Shown: positions 1 to 10,953, numbered from the stretch's first letter. The stretch is DNA of 64,000 nucleotides from Euptelea pleiosperma (GCA_035048495.1 CM068544.1:16176138-16240137), one strand, 5' to 3'. A program made the numbers and translations. Notes: generated by a model from the sequence alone, not told the origin.

Positions 1-624
1 GAAAATCCCCCTTTCTCTCTTTAAGTTTTCTACTTTCTCTCTTCTTCACTATCATGAGTTTCTCTCTCTAGAAACATGTTTTCTCTCTACATTATCTCTC
101 TAAGTCTAAAATCCCCAGGCTGATCGCCTTTTTTGCACCGCCGACTCCATTCGGTGAATGCAAAAGGGTGAGTTTTTCTCTCGCCTCTACCTTGTCGGCC
201 GGTAAACGACCGAGGTGAAAAATCTCTCTCTACCTTCTTCCTCTCTCTCTAAAAGTTCTCTTTACATGCTTTCTAGAATAGATTTACCGCTTCATTTATT
301 TCTATCATTTATTTCATGTAAGCAACAGTTTGATTAATGCAATTTGATTTCGATGATTTTAGTCTTCTCTGGATCTCATTTGGATGTGTTTTAAATCGAC
401 TCGCCCTTCTCATCTCTTCCATCATTCTCCTTTTTCTCTTGTATATTATCTGTCATTTTATGTTCTTGTTTGCGCTAATCCGACTAATCCCCAGTGCGGA
501 TCGACATCCGATACAAGCCACTGTACAAAATTGCTCATTCTACAGGTTAAAAGTCTCGGATAATTAAAAAAATGTGTTGAAGTTAGGGTTTCCGTAACCA
601 ACGACACGAAAAAACCCTACTTTC
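1..624. other. CT-rich non-coding flank
   Basis: No gene is supported. The first 260 bases are rich in CTCTCT runs, and the whole stretch has no counterpart in the long LTR at 7075-8692, so it is not LTR sequence. It probably belongs to another repeat whose insertion or deletion removed the outer end of the 3' LTR that begins near 625. A 76-codon reading frame at 337-567 has no recognisable domain and is not called. Confidence 0.5.
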
Positions 625-1589
625 ATACACTCAAGCTTACTAGGTTGAATATTGAAGTGAAAAACCTAGGCTGAGTAAAGATCAAGCTCTTGGCTTTGAT
701 CGAGAAGAGAACAAGCTCACAAGATGTGAATAGAAAACAAGCTTCTTACTTTTCGAATGGACACTCTAATAAATAAACATTTTCTTCTCTTTCTTGAAAG
801 ATTGAGTCACTTTGTGTCTCTGTGTGTGTTTAGAGAAGGTATAGAAGGGTTGTATTTATAGAATTACAAGACCCTGAGTCGTGTGGAACGTGGGATGATG
901 GAACTTAGAATTTCGGATATGACAAAGACCAATTCTGTTCTAGGTCCAATCGATTGTACACTTGGTCCAATCGATTGGGGATAAGTGTCCAATCGATTGG
1001 GCTCAATAAGTTTTCTGTTCCGAATGCACCAATCGATTGTACAGGGTTCTCCAATCGATTTGACTAATAAAACTTTCTGTCCCGAAGACTCTAATCGATT
1101 TCACAGAGTCTCCAATCGATTGTGCTCAGATTGATTTCTATCTCGAAGGCTCCAATCGATTCCACAGAGTCTCCAATCGATTGTGCTCAAATAAGTTTCT
1201 GCCTCATAGTCTCCAATCGATTACACAGTGTCTCCAATCGATTGGACTATCCCACTAGTCAATATAATTGACTTTGACTCGGGTATTTCCAATGACTAAG
1301 TTTGACTATTATATTTTGTTCATTTTAATCAACTCCTATGACGACTAAGTCACTTACCTTCCTAATCGAGCATACACGATCGTTAAGTGACAAATCGACA
1401 GTTACTCAGATGACTCCTATCGTCAACCGTCTGATTCTTGCTGTCTCTGTCTTTTAGTCTTCACGTAGTTGGCGAAATATGCGTACCACGACATCTTCAC
1501 ACTATACTAGTGCTCGTAGGAACGGTTACAAGAATATTTTTATGTCAAACGGAATCTTTGCCAAATTGAATATGAAAATATTCCTTATA
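625..1589 (-). mobile_element. Truncated 3' LTR of the SIRE-like copia derivative
   Basis: About 965 bases that align with the inner part of the long LTR at 7075-8692, beginning at the shared stretch CTTACTAGGTTGAATAT and ending where that LTR ends. The outer roughly 550 bases present in the other LTR are missing. The two LTRs differ by scattered substitutions and by two whole-unit losses in the CCAATCGATT cluster. On the minus strand this LTR follows a purine tract, which fixes it as the 3' LTR of an element read right to left. Confidence 0.82.
945..1244. repeat. Cluster of CCAATCGATTG palindromes, 3' LTR copy
   Basis: About 11 exact CCAATCGATT cores and one variant (CTAATCGATT near 1091), spaced 16-25 bases apart and separated by dissimilar linkers. 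Many extend to CCAATCGATTG or the full palindrome CCAATCGATTGG. Each full palindrome holds a CCAAT box on both strands. The spacing and position within an LTR are those of a regulatory cluster rather than a simple satellite, but no factor is assigned. Confidence 0.85.
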
Positions 1590-1590
1590 A

Positions 1591-1947
1591 TCTCCCCATT
1601 TGGCAATTCTGTGACAAAAAATATTTAATCATAAAGAAGGTAAAAAATCGAAAATACAATCCCACCCTCTTACATGATTCACTCACTATCTCACACTCTC
1701 TTGGAGATAATCGAACAGATATAGTGTAATGGCTTTTGATCTGTTCCCTGCACATTCTACTAACAATACATACCATGTAATATCATCGGCAATCAATAAA
1801 TCATATAAAATGCAGTGAGGTAAATTTTGCACATCACAAGTAGAGAAATTGAAAAAAATAATTAACAATTTTTTCTCCCTAAATTTCTCTCCCCCTATCT
1901 CATGCATCAACTTATTTTTATCGCTATGATTTTCTCTCCCCCTTTTT
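1591..1947 (-). other. Polypurine tracts upstream of the 3' LTR
   Basis: On the minus strand three purine-rich tracts precede the 3' LTR: AAATGGGGAGA abutting the LTR at 1591-1602, and two copies of GGGGGAGAGAAA at about 1886-1898 and 1932-1947. One should prime plus-strand DNA synthesis. Multiple polypurine tracts ahead of the 3' LTR are a known trait of the SIRE lineage of Ty1/copia elements, which supports the placement made from gag. Confidence 0.6.
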
Positions 1948-2234
1948 GTCACAGATTGACAAAGGTATAGAAATATAAGCAAATAACAAGCATGCAATGA
2001 ATATTATCATGAGAAACAAGTGCAATATATACATCCATAACCAAATACATACTAGTTTATACCCTGTAACATAATATAACACAAGCAGAGTATAACCATA
2101 CATAGTCTGAGTTTATCGATGTACAATAATAACAAAAGTAAAAACACCCGATAACTCTCAAGATATCTCTCTCCAAGAGTCTATGTAGATGGTCCAGCAC
2201 CATCATGCTTATCAGGGCCATGAGCTGGTGGATG
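1948..2234. other. Non-coding spacer between transposon-protein gene and purine tracts
   Basis: AT-rich internal sequence of the minus-strand element, downstream of the stop codon of the gene at 2235-3546. No gene, structured RNA or repeat is seen. Confidence 0.5.
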
Positions 2235-3546
2235 CTATCCGAAGCCCATCATGGTGAACTGGTACTCCATGTAACGCTGCATATCATACATGGAACCCGA
2301 CATCCTCTCCTGTCCCTCCTCTAATCGGCGAAAGCTCTGTGCCATCCGCTCCTCATGCGTTGTGAGACGCTGGTCGAATCCCACCATCTGATGATGAAGA
2401 GACTTAAAGGAGTAAGGAGCAGGCATCTCAGGAGGCTGGACAAAGGATGGCTGTGGCTCTAGAGAATGCATCTCAGTATCTGGCTGCTGACCCCCTGGCT
2501 CGGTATCATCCCCCAAGTCCTCATCGAAGATATTATCGAAGTGTAGAGGTACATCTGTCACTCTCAGAACCTGAGACATGTTCTTCCTGATAGTCGAAGG
2601 CCCAATAGGCCCCATGGGAGAGCACACCTCCTCATCGGCTCGAATCGCCACATCCCTATGAAGTAGGATAGAGCTCACCAGTAGAGGGAAAGGGAGACAA
2701 GGATGGTTAGCCAACTGGCTACCCGCTCTAACCATGGCTCTAAAAATAAACCTCGGAAGGTCAATGACAAATCCAGTGCCAAGATGGTAAAGAAGCTGAA
2801 GACAATCAATGTTCACCTGTGCCCCATGGCCAGGTGGATCAATGTTGCACCTACAGATGAGGTGCAACAGACGATACTCAGGGAGAAGAGATGTAAGAGG
2901 TATGAAGGTACTCCAGTCAAATATCTGCCCTGTGAGAGTGTCGGTCAATGTGACCCTAGAAGTCGTCATCTCACGAGTCCTAGGAATGTACTCATATGAG
3001 GTAGACAGACGAGATATGTCCAACAAGGTAGAGATAAGATTAGGTGTAATAGTCAAGTAAGCCCTAGAGACAAAAGTCTGGAAGGAAAGCTCACTCGGGT
3101 CATCACACTGAATGGCATGCATGTTGGCATAAAAAAAGTTTAACCAGGACAGGGTAAAATGGAATGGTCAAGCGAGTGATAGGAACCCACTCGCGAGATA
3201 CGAACAATGAATGGACCACAGTACCCAAAATAGTGCTAAACTCAACTACTCTCTCAGTAGTGAATTTCCGACCATAGAAATGCTCAAAGCGATCTCTAAT
3301 GGAATCGGAAATGAACGGGGAGATAGGAGCACTCACCGAAGCAATATCGCTATAACGGGCACGACCCCGAGCTCTCCTAGGTCCTATGGATGATTCGCCC
3401 TGCTCAGAGTGTCTCGACCCACTGAGTCGACCACCCCGTTTGACTCGTGATTGAGTCCGTTGAACCAGGGGTTCTTCATCAGCACTTTCTTCTTCAGATA
3501 CCACAATAGCTCTTCTACGACGAGGATTAGTCGCCATGAGCACCAA
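2235..3546 (-). pseudogene. 'Putative plant transposon protein' gene carried by the copia derivative
   Basis: Two minus-strand frames, 3546-3103 and 3122-2235, form one gene of about 435 codons broken by a single extra T in a T7 run at about 3134-3140. Removing it in thought restores the motif KLFYANM, typical of the plant 'putative plant transposon protein' domain. Other family hallmarks follow in order: PEYRLLHLICRCNIDPPG, then a helix ending GFVIDLPRFIFRAMVRAG. The N-terminus is basic and Ser/Arg-rich; the C-terminus holds a heptad-like region (QMVGFDQRLTTHEERMAQS), probably a coiled coil. It sits where SIRE elements carry an env-like frame, between the pol position and the 3' LTR. Function is unknown. 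The T-run slip could be mutation, sequencing error or frameshifting. Confidence 0.72.
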
Positions 3547-3685
3547 GAAAAGAAGAAAATACCAAAAAATCTCTATTTTTGCTTAGAAACTCCACAAAAA
3601 CACAACGAAGAGGGTGAAGTAGAAAATAAGAAAATCAAGAGAATCGCTCCACAAAACCTTATGTGAACAGTAGATCGGGTACCTA

Positions 3686-3879
3686 CGATCGATTGGGAGA
3701 AATCTGGGAGGCGATTGGATCGATTGGGGTTGAAAATGACCCATTTTGGGTTTTATTAAATCGAACGTCGCACTGTCCAATTGATTGGACTAAGTGACTA
3801 ATCGATTGGAGCTTGGCCAATCGTTTGGGCTATACTCTCCAATCGATTGAAGATTTCCAATTGATCTCCAATCGATTGG
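3686..3879. repeat. Third CCAATCGATT cluster, upstream of the transposon-protein gene
   Basis: At least seven copies or close variants of the LTR motif (CGATTGGATCGATTGGGG, CCAATTGATTGG, CTAATCGATTGG, CCAATCGTTTGG, CCAATCGATTG, CCAATCGATTGG) lie 140-330 bases upstream of the minus-strand start codon at 3546. The same motif fills both LTRs, so this looks like an internal copy of the LTR regulatory module placed at the promoter position of the second gene. Confidence 0.75.
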
Positions 3880-5297
3880 ACTGGTCTGGGAAGAAAAAAA
3901 AAATTTTAATTTTAAACCAATAGGCTCATTTTCCAAGACCCCCAAGAAAATCTTTCCAAGTCAAAAATCTTTTTTAAAACTGCTCAAGAAAAGATAAAAC
4001 GTCAGAAGAACATATAATTCACTTCATGAAGACAATCTTGATAAGCACTAAACACTGATTCTTATTTAAGAGAATTAACTAACACGTTAGCACAATCTTT
4101 TGCTTCATCAAAAATATTAATTTTTTTAGACATTAGCGCAAGTCACAGATCACTAATAATCATAGATTCAAGTATCAATAGTAATATCATCAAGTGTAAG
4201 TGATCTGAGTTCATCTGTGGTACAGGATAAGATTTCAGCAATGATTTCTTATAAGTATCAGAATCTGGAGGTATCCTGTATCCGATCATAAAATCCGCAT
4301 TAGAGTTATTAAGGGATCTCACATACTCTCATGTATATGGGCATTTGCTGATGGATAAGATTATTTCTAGCAAATTGGCTGTCTTTTACACCATTTTTAT
4401 TCACTTTGAATATAAGTAGCGTTCACTCTCCATGTAGGTAGCCCTTTTCTACAGCAATGAGAATCAGATTTCAATTTTAAGCAGGGCCATACAGATGACA
4501 TACACTCTAACTTTTGTGGAGGTAGCTGTTTCCTAAAAATAATAACTCTCATTGGGAAGCCAACAGTCGACTATAGTGCAGTTTCGAAATCAACTGAAGG
4601 CAGGAACACTACTAATTTGAAGTTATAATCAGTAGAAGTTTATTCCTAATTCTAATAATACAAGATTTCACACCTCTATTAAATCCATTCCCACAGAAAT
4701 ACTCAGTGTACATGTGAATGTGAGATATACTATTTCAATAATCTTCTAATGCATATTAGTAAAAATTGACCAATCATAATAATTAAAAGATATAATACAT
4801 GGATTAGCAAAAAATTTACTAACAGTTAAGTCATTTTTCTTGGAATATCTCAGAAAATACTGCTCATCAAAATTGTATAGAATAATAATTTTAACATTCT
4901 TCTGAACACTTGATCTTTCGATTTTTCTGAAATTTTATCAATTTTTACTCTTCAAAACAAAGCAAAATAATAAAAAAAAAACCCTCAAAACATAAGAATT
5001 TGAGAACAAGAGGGAATAGAGAGCACATTGCTCAAAAATATGACATTGACGAACACTGCTCCTTCAGATAATCTTTCCTAACCCACACAGATATGAGTTT
5101 GGCAGATGGATCAATTCTCTTAGGACCTTTCCTCTTTTGAGTTACATAACTCTGAGGTTGTTTGAATTTTTCAAGAGGCTCAATCTCCTAATTAATTCTC
5201 TAGACCTTTCTAGTAGGTCATTCATCTTCCTAGATAGCACATCCAAATAATTTATCTCATAATGTGTCTTCATAGGAATTCTCTGACTTTTCACATT
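3880..5297. other. Non-coding internal region where pol should be
   Basis: AT-rich sequence without a reading frame that resembles protease, integrase, reverse transcriptase or RNase H on the minus strand. In an intact SIRE element about 4 kb of pol would lie here. Its absence makes the element non-autonomous. Confidence 0.6.
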
Positions 5298-6984
5298 CTA
5301 AGTGGTATTCACCATTATTTCTAGAGGATTTTGATGTCCTCTTCTCAACTTGTGACAGTCTCTAATCACATGACCCATGTTTTTGCAATACTTGCACTGA
5401 CGACTGCTTTTTACCATTTTGATTAGGTCATTGATTTGTGTGGGAATAGCTTGGGCTTTAACAAAAATCGTCTTGGATGACCCTTTTTCTTGATTACTTT
5501 TGTAACCCAAACCCTGTTTGTCTCCATAGACTTTTTTCACACGAAGAATCTCATCAAGCTTTGCAGAGCTGGATGAGATCCTGACACATCCCTCTTTGAT
5601 TTGAGAACCTCATTTTCTAGGGATTCCTTACGTGTCGTGCAAGTTTGGAATTCACATTCCAGTGACTTGTTCCTCTTTAGTAGAGACTCATTCTCTTGTT
5701 CTAAATCAGTAATCAACACTTTTAATTTTTTAGTGTCAATTACTAAGGTTGCATTTTCAAAGTCAAGACATTTAACCCTGTCAGCTAAAATTTTGTTAGC
5801 CTTGATGAATTTTATCGATTCCTCGTACAGTTCTTTCACACCAACTGCCGAGTCATCCAAGTCCCCATTGTAAGAGTCTTCCGAACTCTCATCATCATTT
5901 TTCTTGGACTCTCCATGAGATCCATAGGGACTATTAAAACGAGCAACAAAAGCTGTATACTTATCAGTCTTTTCATTGTTATCTAAATTATCAGAATGAT
6001 CTTCTGATTCTTCATCCCACGTGGCATTGAATGCTTTTGCCTTGCCCTTGTATTCTTCTTTGTTTGGACATACATTTGCAAAGTGACCAAAACCCTTACA
6101 TTTGAAACATTTGGGTTCGCTTGAGCGACTTTTTCTAGGGTTCCTGTCACTTTTGCTACCTCTCTCATGAGGTCTGACATGTTCCACAGTTTATCAAACT
6201 GTTTATTATTCTTGAACTTATCATTTTTATAATGAAAGAACATTTTGAATTTTTTCACGAATAATGCCATTTCTACTTCAGAGTCAACATCTAACTCAGA
6301 ATCTTGAGCTTCAAAAACTTTAAGGGCAATTCCTTTTGATTTCTTTGGTTGTCTCAAATTCATCTCATAAGTTTGTAGGGACCCAACCAGCTCATCAACT
6401 TTGAGAGAGTCAACATCTTTGCTCTCCTCAATTGCAGTGACCTTAGCCTGAAATCTATCAGGTAAGGAACTCAAAAATTTTTGAACAACTTTTGATTCAG
6501 GAATGACCTCACCCAAGTTGTGTGCAGAGTTCATAATATCACTGAGTTGGGCATAGAACTCAGTGAAAGTATCATTCTCCTCCATTCTCATGGATTCGAA
6601 CTTAGACGTCAGCATTTGAAGTTTGGAGATCTTAACGGCTGACGTTCCTTCGTGTGTGACTCTAAGTATGTCCTATGCTTCTTTAGCTAGGGAACAAGTA
6701 GAGATTATTCTAAACTCATTCTTATCAACAGCATTAAAAATAGCATTTAACCCTTTGCTATTTAGACAACAACAGTCTATGTCCTCTTTAGTCCAGTCGA
6801 TCTTAGGTTTAAGAATAATTTTATCTCCTACTTCCATTGTGGGTGGTGACCAACCATCCACTACAGACATCCAGACTCTTTCATCAATGGACTTTAGAAA
6901 AGCCCTCATCTTAGCCTTCTAATAGGCATAGTCTTCCCTATCAAACAATGGAGGTCTGGATGTGTTTCCACATTCTCTTTGCAT
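5298..6984 (-). pseudogene. SIRE-like copia gag pseudogene
   Basis: Minus-strand gag, starting at the ATG at 6984 (MQRECGNTSRPPLFD, the usual copia gag opening) and ending near 5298. Order: gag core with KIDWTKEDIDCCCLNSKGLN; UBN2-type region (SSLPDRFQAKVTAIEESKD, then LVGSLQTYEMNL); CCHC zinc knuckle CFKCKGFGHFANVC near 6100; the acidic KAKAFNATWDEESE segment characteristic of SIRE gag; a coiled-coil stretch; and a second knuckle CKYCKNMGHVIRDC near 5380. It is broken by two TAG codons, each where Trp is expected (AY-stop-K near 6930; EA-stop-DIL at 6673), and by frameshifts near 6190 and 5540-5600. It stops just before the protease. Confidence 0.85.
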
Positions 6985-7060
6985 TTTGACAAATTAATGA
7001 AAATGGACTAGTTTCTCAAGAATCTAAATTCAGGTAATTAAACCTTAATTAGAAATACCC

Positions 7061-7072
7061 GCTCTGATACCA
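7061..7072 (-). other. Primer binding site (initiator tRNA-Met)
   Basis: Reads TGGTATCAGAGC on the minus strand, complementary to the 3' end of plant initiator tRNA-Met. It lies two bases inside the 5' LTR edge and sets the element's direction. Confidence 0.9.
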
Positions 7073-7074
7073 AT

Positions 7075-8692
7075 TGAAATTCCACCGGTCCGTTATCTTT
7101 AACTCAATATACCTAGAAGGGGGGGTTGATTAGGTATTTAAAATTAATTATACCTACACAGTTTTACTGGTCGATGGTAAGAGGATAAAATCGTATGCCT
7201 TGGTTGTTTGATAAAGGATTGTCACAACCGACTTAAATCAAATATACCTCCGTGGTATATTATCTTTTTGTCGTTTGATTTAATCAAGATAGATTGCGGA
7301 ATACAAACAAACAATTACATAAGACAAGACATTTTTACGTGAAAACCTTAGCCAAAGAAAAATCGCGGGACCACATCAGACGAAAAGTATCACTAACTGA
7401 AAAGTTAAACGAAACAAAGGTTACCTACGCAGCACCGTTGCAAATACAGCTTCCAACCTTAGCCAAGGCCTACTGTCGATGCGTCCACGTCCTTTGAATC
7501 AACGCTACGAATCCACGCGTGCCCTTCCAGCCAAGAAGCCTTATCCGCTTGTTCAGTTTGGTACACCCCAAACCTACCATCGATCGGCTCCTCCGATCTT
7601 AATTCTCAACACTCCCGCCTTTGTAGAAGGTGAAGGATTTAGTACACCCTGAATCCCAAGTTGCTCAAAAGGTGTTGAGTTACATTGGTACACTCAGGCT
7701 TACTAGGTTGAATATAGAAGTGGAAAACCTAGGCTGAGTAAAGATCAAGCTCTTGACTTTGATCGAGAAGAGAACAAGCTCACAAGATGTGAATGAAAAA
7801 TAAGCTTCTTGCTTTTCGAATGAACACTCTAATAAATAAAGCATTTGCTTCTCTCTCTTGAAGATTGAGTCACTCTGTGTCTCTGTGTGTGTTTAGAAAA
7901 AGCATAAAAGGGTTCTATTTATAGAATTCCAAGACCCTGAGTCGTGTGGAACGTGGGATGATGGAACCTAGAATTTTGGATCTGAGAAAGACCAATTCTA
8001 TTCAAGGTCCAATCGATTGTATACTTGGTCCAATCGATTATGCCATGTCCAATCGATTGGGGATAAGTGTCCAATCGATTGGGCTCAATAAGTTTTCTAT
8101 TCCGAAGGCACCAATCGATTGCACAGGGTTCTCCAATCGATTTGACTAATAAAACTTTCTATCCCGAAAACTCCAATCAATTTCACAGAGTCTCCAATCG
8201 ATTGTGCTCAGATTGATTTCTGTCCCGAAGGCTCCAATCGATTCCATAGAGTCTCCAATCGATTGTGCTCAAATAAGTTTTAGCCTCGTAGTCTCCAATC
8301 GATTACACAGTGTCTCCAATCGATTGGGGATACATGTCCAATCGATTGGAGTATCCCACTAGTCAATATAATTGACTTTGACTCGGGTATTTCCAATGAC
8401 TAAGTTTGACCATTATATTTTGTTCATTTTAATCAACTCCTATGACCACTAAGTCACTTACCTCCCTAATCGAGTGTACACGATCGTTAACTGACAAATC
8501 GGCAGTTACTCAGATGACTTCTGTCGTCAACCGTCTGATTCTTGCTGTCTCTATCTTTTAGTCTTCACGTAGTTGGCAAAGTATGCGTACCACGACTCTT
8601 CACACTACACTAGTGCTCGTAGGAACGGTTACAAAAATATTTTTATATCAAACAAAATCTTTGCCAAATTGAATATTAAAATATTTCTTACA
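7075..8692 (-). mobile_element. 5' LTR of the SIRE-like copia derivative
   Basis: A 1.6-kb LTR starting TG at 7075 next to the primer binding site and ending CA at 8691-8692, where homology with the 3' LTR also ends. The length and the TTTTTACGTGAAAACC segment near 7330 (GGTTTTCACGTAAAAA on the element's strand) fit SIRE/Maximus-type LTRs. Its inner half matches 625-1589 with several percent divergence. No target duplication can be checked because the partner LTR has lost its outer end. Confidence 0.85.
8009..8350. repeat. Cluster of CCAATCGATTG palindromes, 5' LTR copy
   Basis: About 12 exact CCAATCGATT cores and one variant (CCAATCAATT near 8172). Relative to the 3' LTR this copy has one extra unit near 8049 and one near 8338, so units are gained or lost whole, as expected from recombination between short direct repeats. 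Confidence 0.87.
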
Positions 8693-8810
8693 CGGAGAGG
8701 GATGACGGGAGTTTTAATCAACTACTAGGTCTCCTGCCATGTGTCATATTTGTTTTGTTAATATCGTATTGACAAGTTACTAGTTGAAAAGTTTTGTCTA
8801 ACCGTTTATC

Positions 8811-9195
8811 GGGAAGGGTTGTATGCCTGACCGATCGACAAGTTGTTGCTGAAATGTTGACAGGGAGGTTTGAATACCTGTTCATCGTCAAGTAGATGCT
8901 GGAACTTGTCGGGAAGGGTTGTATGCCTGACCGACAAGTTGTTTGCTGAAACTTGAGGGGAAGGTTTGAATACATGTTCGCCGTCAAGTAGATGTTGAAA
9001 CTTATCGGGAAGGGTTGTATGCCTGACCAACAAGTTGTTTGCTGAAACTTGATAGGAAGGTTTGAGTACATGTTCGTTGTCAAGTAGATACTGTAACTTG
9101 TGGGAAAGGGTTATATGCCTGACCGACAAGTTGTTTGTTGAAGCTTGACGGGAAGGTTAGAATACATGTTCGCCGTCAAGTAGAGGCTGAAAATT
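8811..9195. repeat. About 96-bp minisatellite, about 4 copies
   Basis: The marker GGGAAGGGTTGTATGCCTGA recurs at about 8811, 8911, 9007 and 9102 (spacing 100, 96, 95), followed each time by CAAGTTGT, GGAAGGTTTGAATAC and CGTCAAGTAGA. The array lies 135 bases from a primer binding site on the minus strand, so it occupies the untranslated leader of an LTR element. The main unit is 32 codons, so open frames run through it on the minus strand; they look like products of the repeat and are not called as genes. Confidence 0.88.
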
Positions 9196-9329
9196 GCTTT
9201 TCTATCCTTCCATAAGCATGATAATTAAAACTTTGATTATAAATCTTTAACCAAAAAGTTCCTTTATTAGGTTCTACCATTAGATACTTGCATGATTTCA
9301 GTCAAGCTTCAACTTAGGGCACAACCAGT

Positions 9330-9341
9330 GCTCTGATACCA
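9330..9341 (-). other. Primer binding site of a second minus-strand LTR element
   Basis: TGGTATCAGAGC on the minus strand; an LTR edge (TGTGAG) follows at about 9345. The LTR is then interrupted by the two MULE insertions described below. Confidence 0.82.
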
Positions 9342-9357
9342 ATATGTGAGAAAGAAA

Positions 9358-10595
9358 AAGCGATTTCTCATTGTCTCGCTAGTTTCTCCCTCCAATCTCA
9401 AATCTCCCCCGCCCATTTCTATGGTTCTCTAATTGTCCCCCCACCCCCATCGAAATCTCTAATCTCCCCACTGGTAAAAGACGAAAAGGGAACCTAGGTT
9501 TTACCCTCATCACCGTGAGAGTGAAGATGTAGTTTCGGGGTTTCTTTATGACAGGCTAAAAGAGAGAGGTAATGAATGGTAAAGATGAAGAAATCAAGGT
9601 AAAGAATCACTAGTCAGTAATTCCAGTCTATCTATCTTTTCAATGCAATAGCTGGAATTCCTTTGCAGATTGCTCATGAGGAAAGTTGATGCACTGACAA
9701 AATCCATGGAAAGAGAATAAGAAAATGAAGAGGGAAGCATCAGCTAGAGAAAAGGATGAAAGCATCTTGAAGCTCATACGGTTATGAGAAGTTACAGTTA
9801 TTCCAAGAAGCATTTACTTCATCAATCATGTCTTGGGAGTTTCATCTGTACATATGGAAAAGGTTTGAGTGAAAATAAATTTTCGGAGATGTGAGGGAGA
9901 ATGTGAATCTGTACAAATTGGGAGATGTCATCAACTTGTCCTCATTGTGTGACTTTCATAAATGAATTCTCTAATAAAACATTTCTCAGATTGTTTCTAT
10001 GGAGTTACTCTTTCAGATTGTCATCGACGGGCTTTGTTATGTATCTCTACAACCATCTACCATGTCTTGTTGAAACGATAAGAGGCTGCCGAAATATGGC
10101 CTTACCATATGGTACTGAACTACCGGATGTATCTTAAGAACCTCGGTAAGCACCTGCCAAAATAAAATTAAGAACCTCGGTAAGATCCTACCGTTTGAAC
10201 AAAACTAGTACATCCCTAACTGATTTGATTCAAACGGCAAGACAGAACCGAAAAATGGATTTACAATACGGTATTGAACTACTGAAACCAAATTAAGCAC
10301 CTCAGTAAGATCTCGTCGTTTGAACCAAACCAGTGGAACTTGCAAAAGATCTTGCATGTACATAACCTCCTGCATTTCGGTTGAGTAAAATAAAAGGGAT
10401 GAATAGGGGGGAGATTAGAGAAAATAGGGTTTTAAGTGGGGATGTTTAGAAAACAACAAGGGGAAAAAGTATTTTATATTTTCTATTGGGAGAGATCAGA
10501 GAAAACAGAGGGGACATGGTAGTCTTTTTATTTAAAGTTTAAAGGGGGAAGATAAGAGAAACAAACGGAACAAAAAGAAACAACCAAAAAAAACT
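9358..10595. mobile_element. Non-autonomous deletion derivative of the MULE
   Basis: The left 170 bases (to about 9530) resemble the reverse complement of the right end of the large MULE, including AATCTCCCC and CGAAAAGGG...CCTAGGTTTTACCC. The right 200 bases (about 10390-10580) resemble the reverse complement of its left end (GGGATGAATAGGGG, AGTCTTTTTATTTA, GATAAGAGAAA). The middle holds CCTCGGTAAG and TCCTACCGTTTGAAC, the core of the 114-bp array in the large MULE. No transposase is present. Boundaries are approximate and no clear target duplication was found. Confidence 0.75.
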
Positions 10596-10944
10596 CTAGT
10601 AGGAGAAAAAATCTCTAAGATCTTATGCTACATTTAAACATGATTTACATCATTTAAATAAATAAAAATAAATATTAGCTCACAATTTATAGAACCCTAA
10701 GGATTTTCGGAGTCTTCACCTCTTTCGACTTCTGCAAAACGTCCCTCCTTATATTTAATTAAGCAACTCCCTAATTCCTCCTATCAAAGAACGGGTGGGA
10801 GTGGAGGGCTGCATCAACCGATAAGGAACTACCAATACACCCAAGCAATTGAGTTCACATGGACACCTAAACCCCAAAGATGCACAAGAGTGGAGTTTTA
10901 TTGACTAAGTCCCACTAAGACTTTTTAACAGCCCAAAACCCAAT
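10596..10944. other. Non-coding LTR remnant between two MULEs
   Basis: AT-rich sequence with no frame of note; interpreted as the continuing host LTR, ending in the MULE target site. Confidence 0.4.
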
Positions 10945-10953
10945 TTTTACAAA
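10945..10953. repeat. Left 9-bp target-site duplication of the MULE
   Basis: TTTTACAAA, identical to 19557-19565 on the far side of the element. Nine-base duplications are diagnostic of Mutator-like transposition. Confidence 0.93.

Noticed and set aside
337..567. 76-codon frame starting MQFDFDDF
   Set aside because: Hydrophobic, no recognisable domain, in a CT-rich region next to a truncated LTR; most likely chance.
945..1244. CRISPR-like spaced repeats
   Set aside because: Core only 10 bases, palindromic, irregular 16-25-base spacing, inside plant LTRs; not a CRISPR array.
8718..9129. Minus-strand frames with a 32-residue repeat
   Set aside because: Product of a minisatellite of about 96 bp whose unit is near a multiple of three; no start context or related family.
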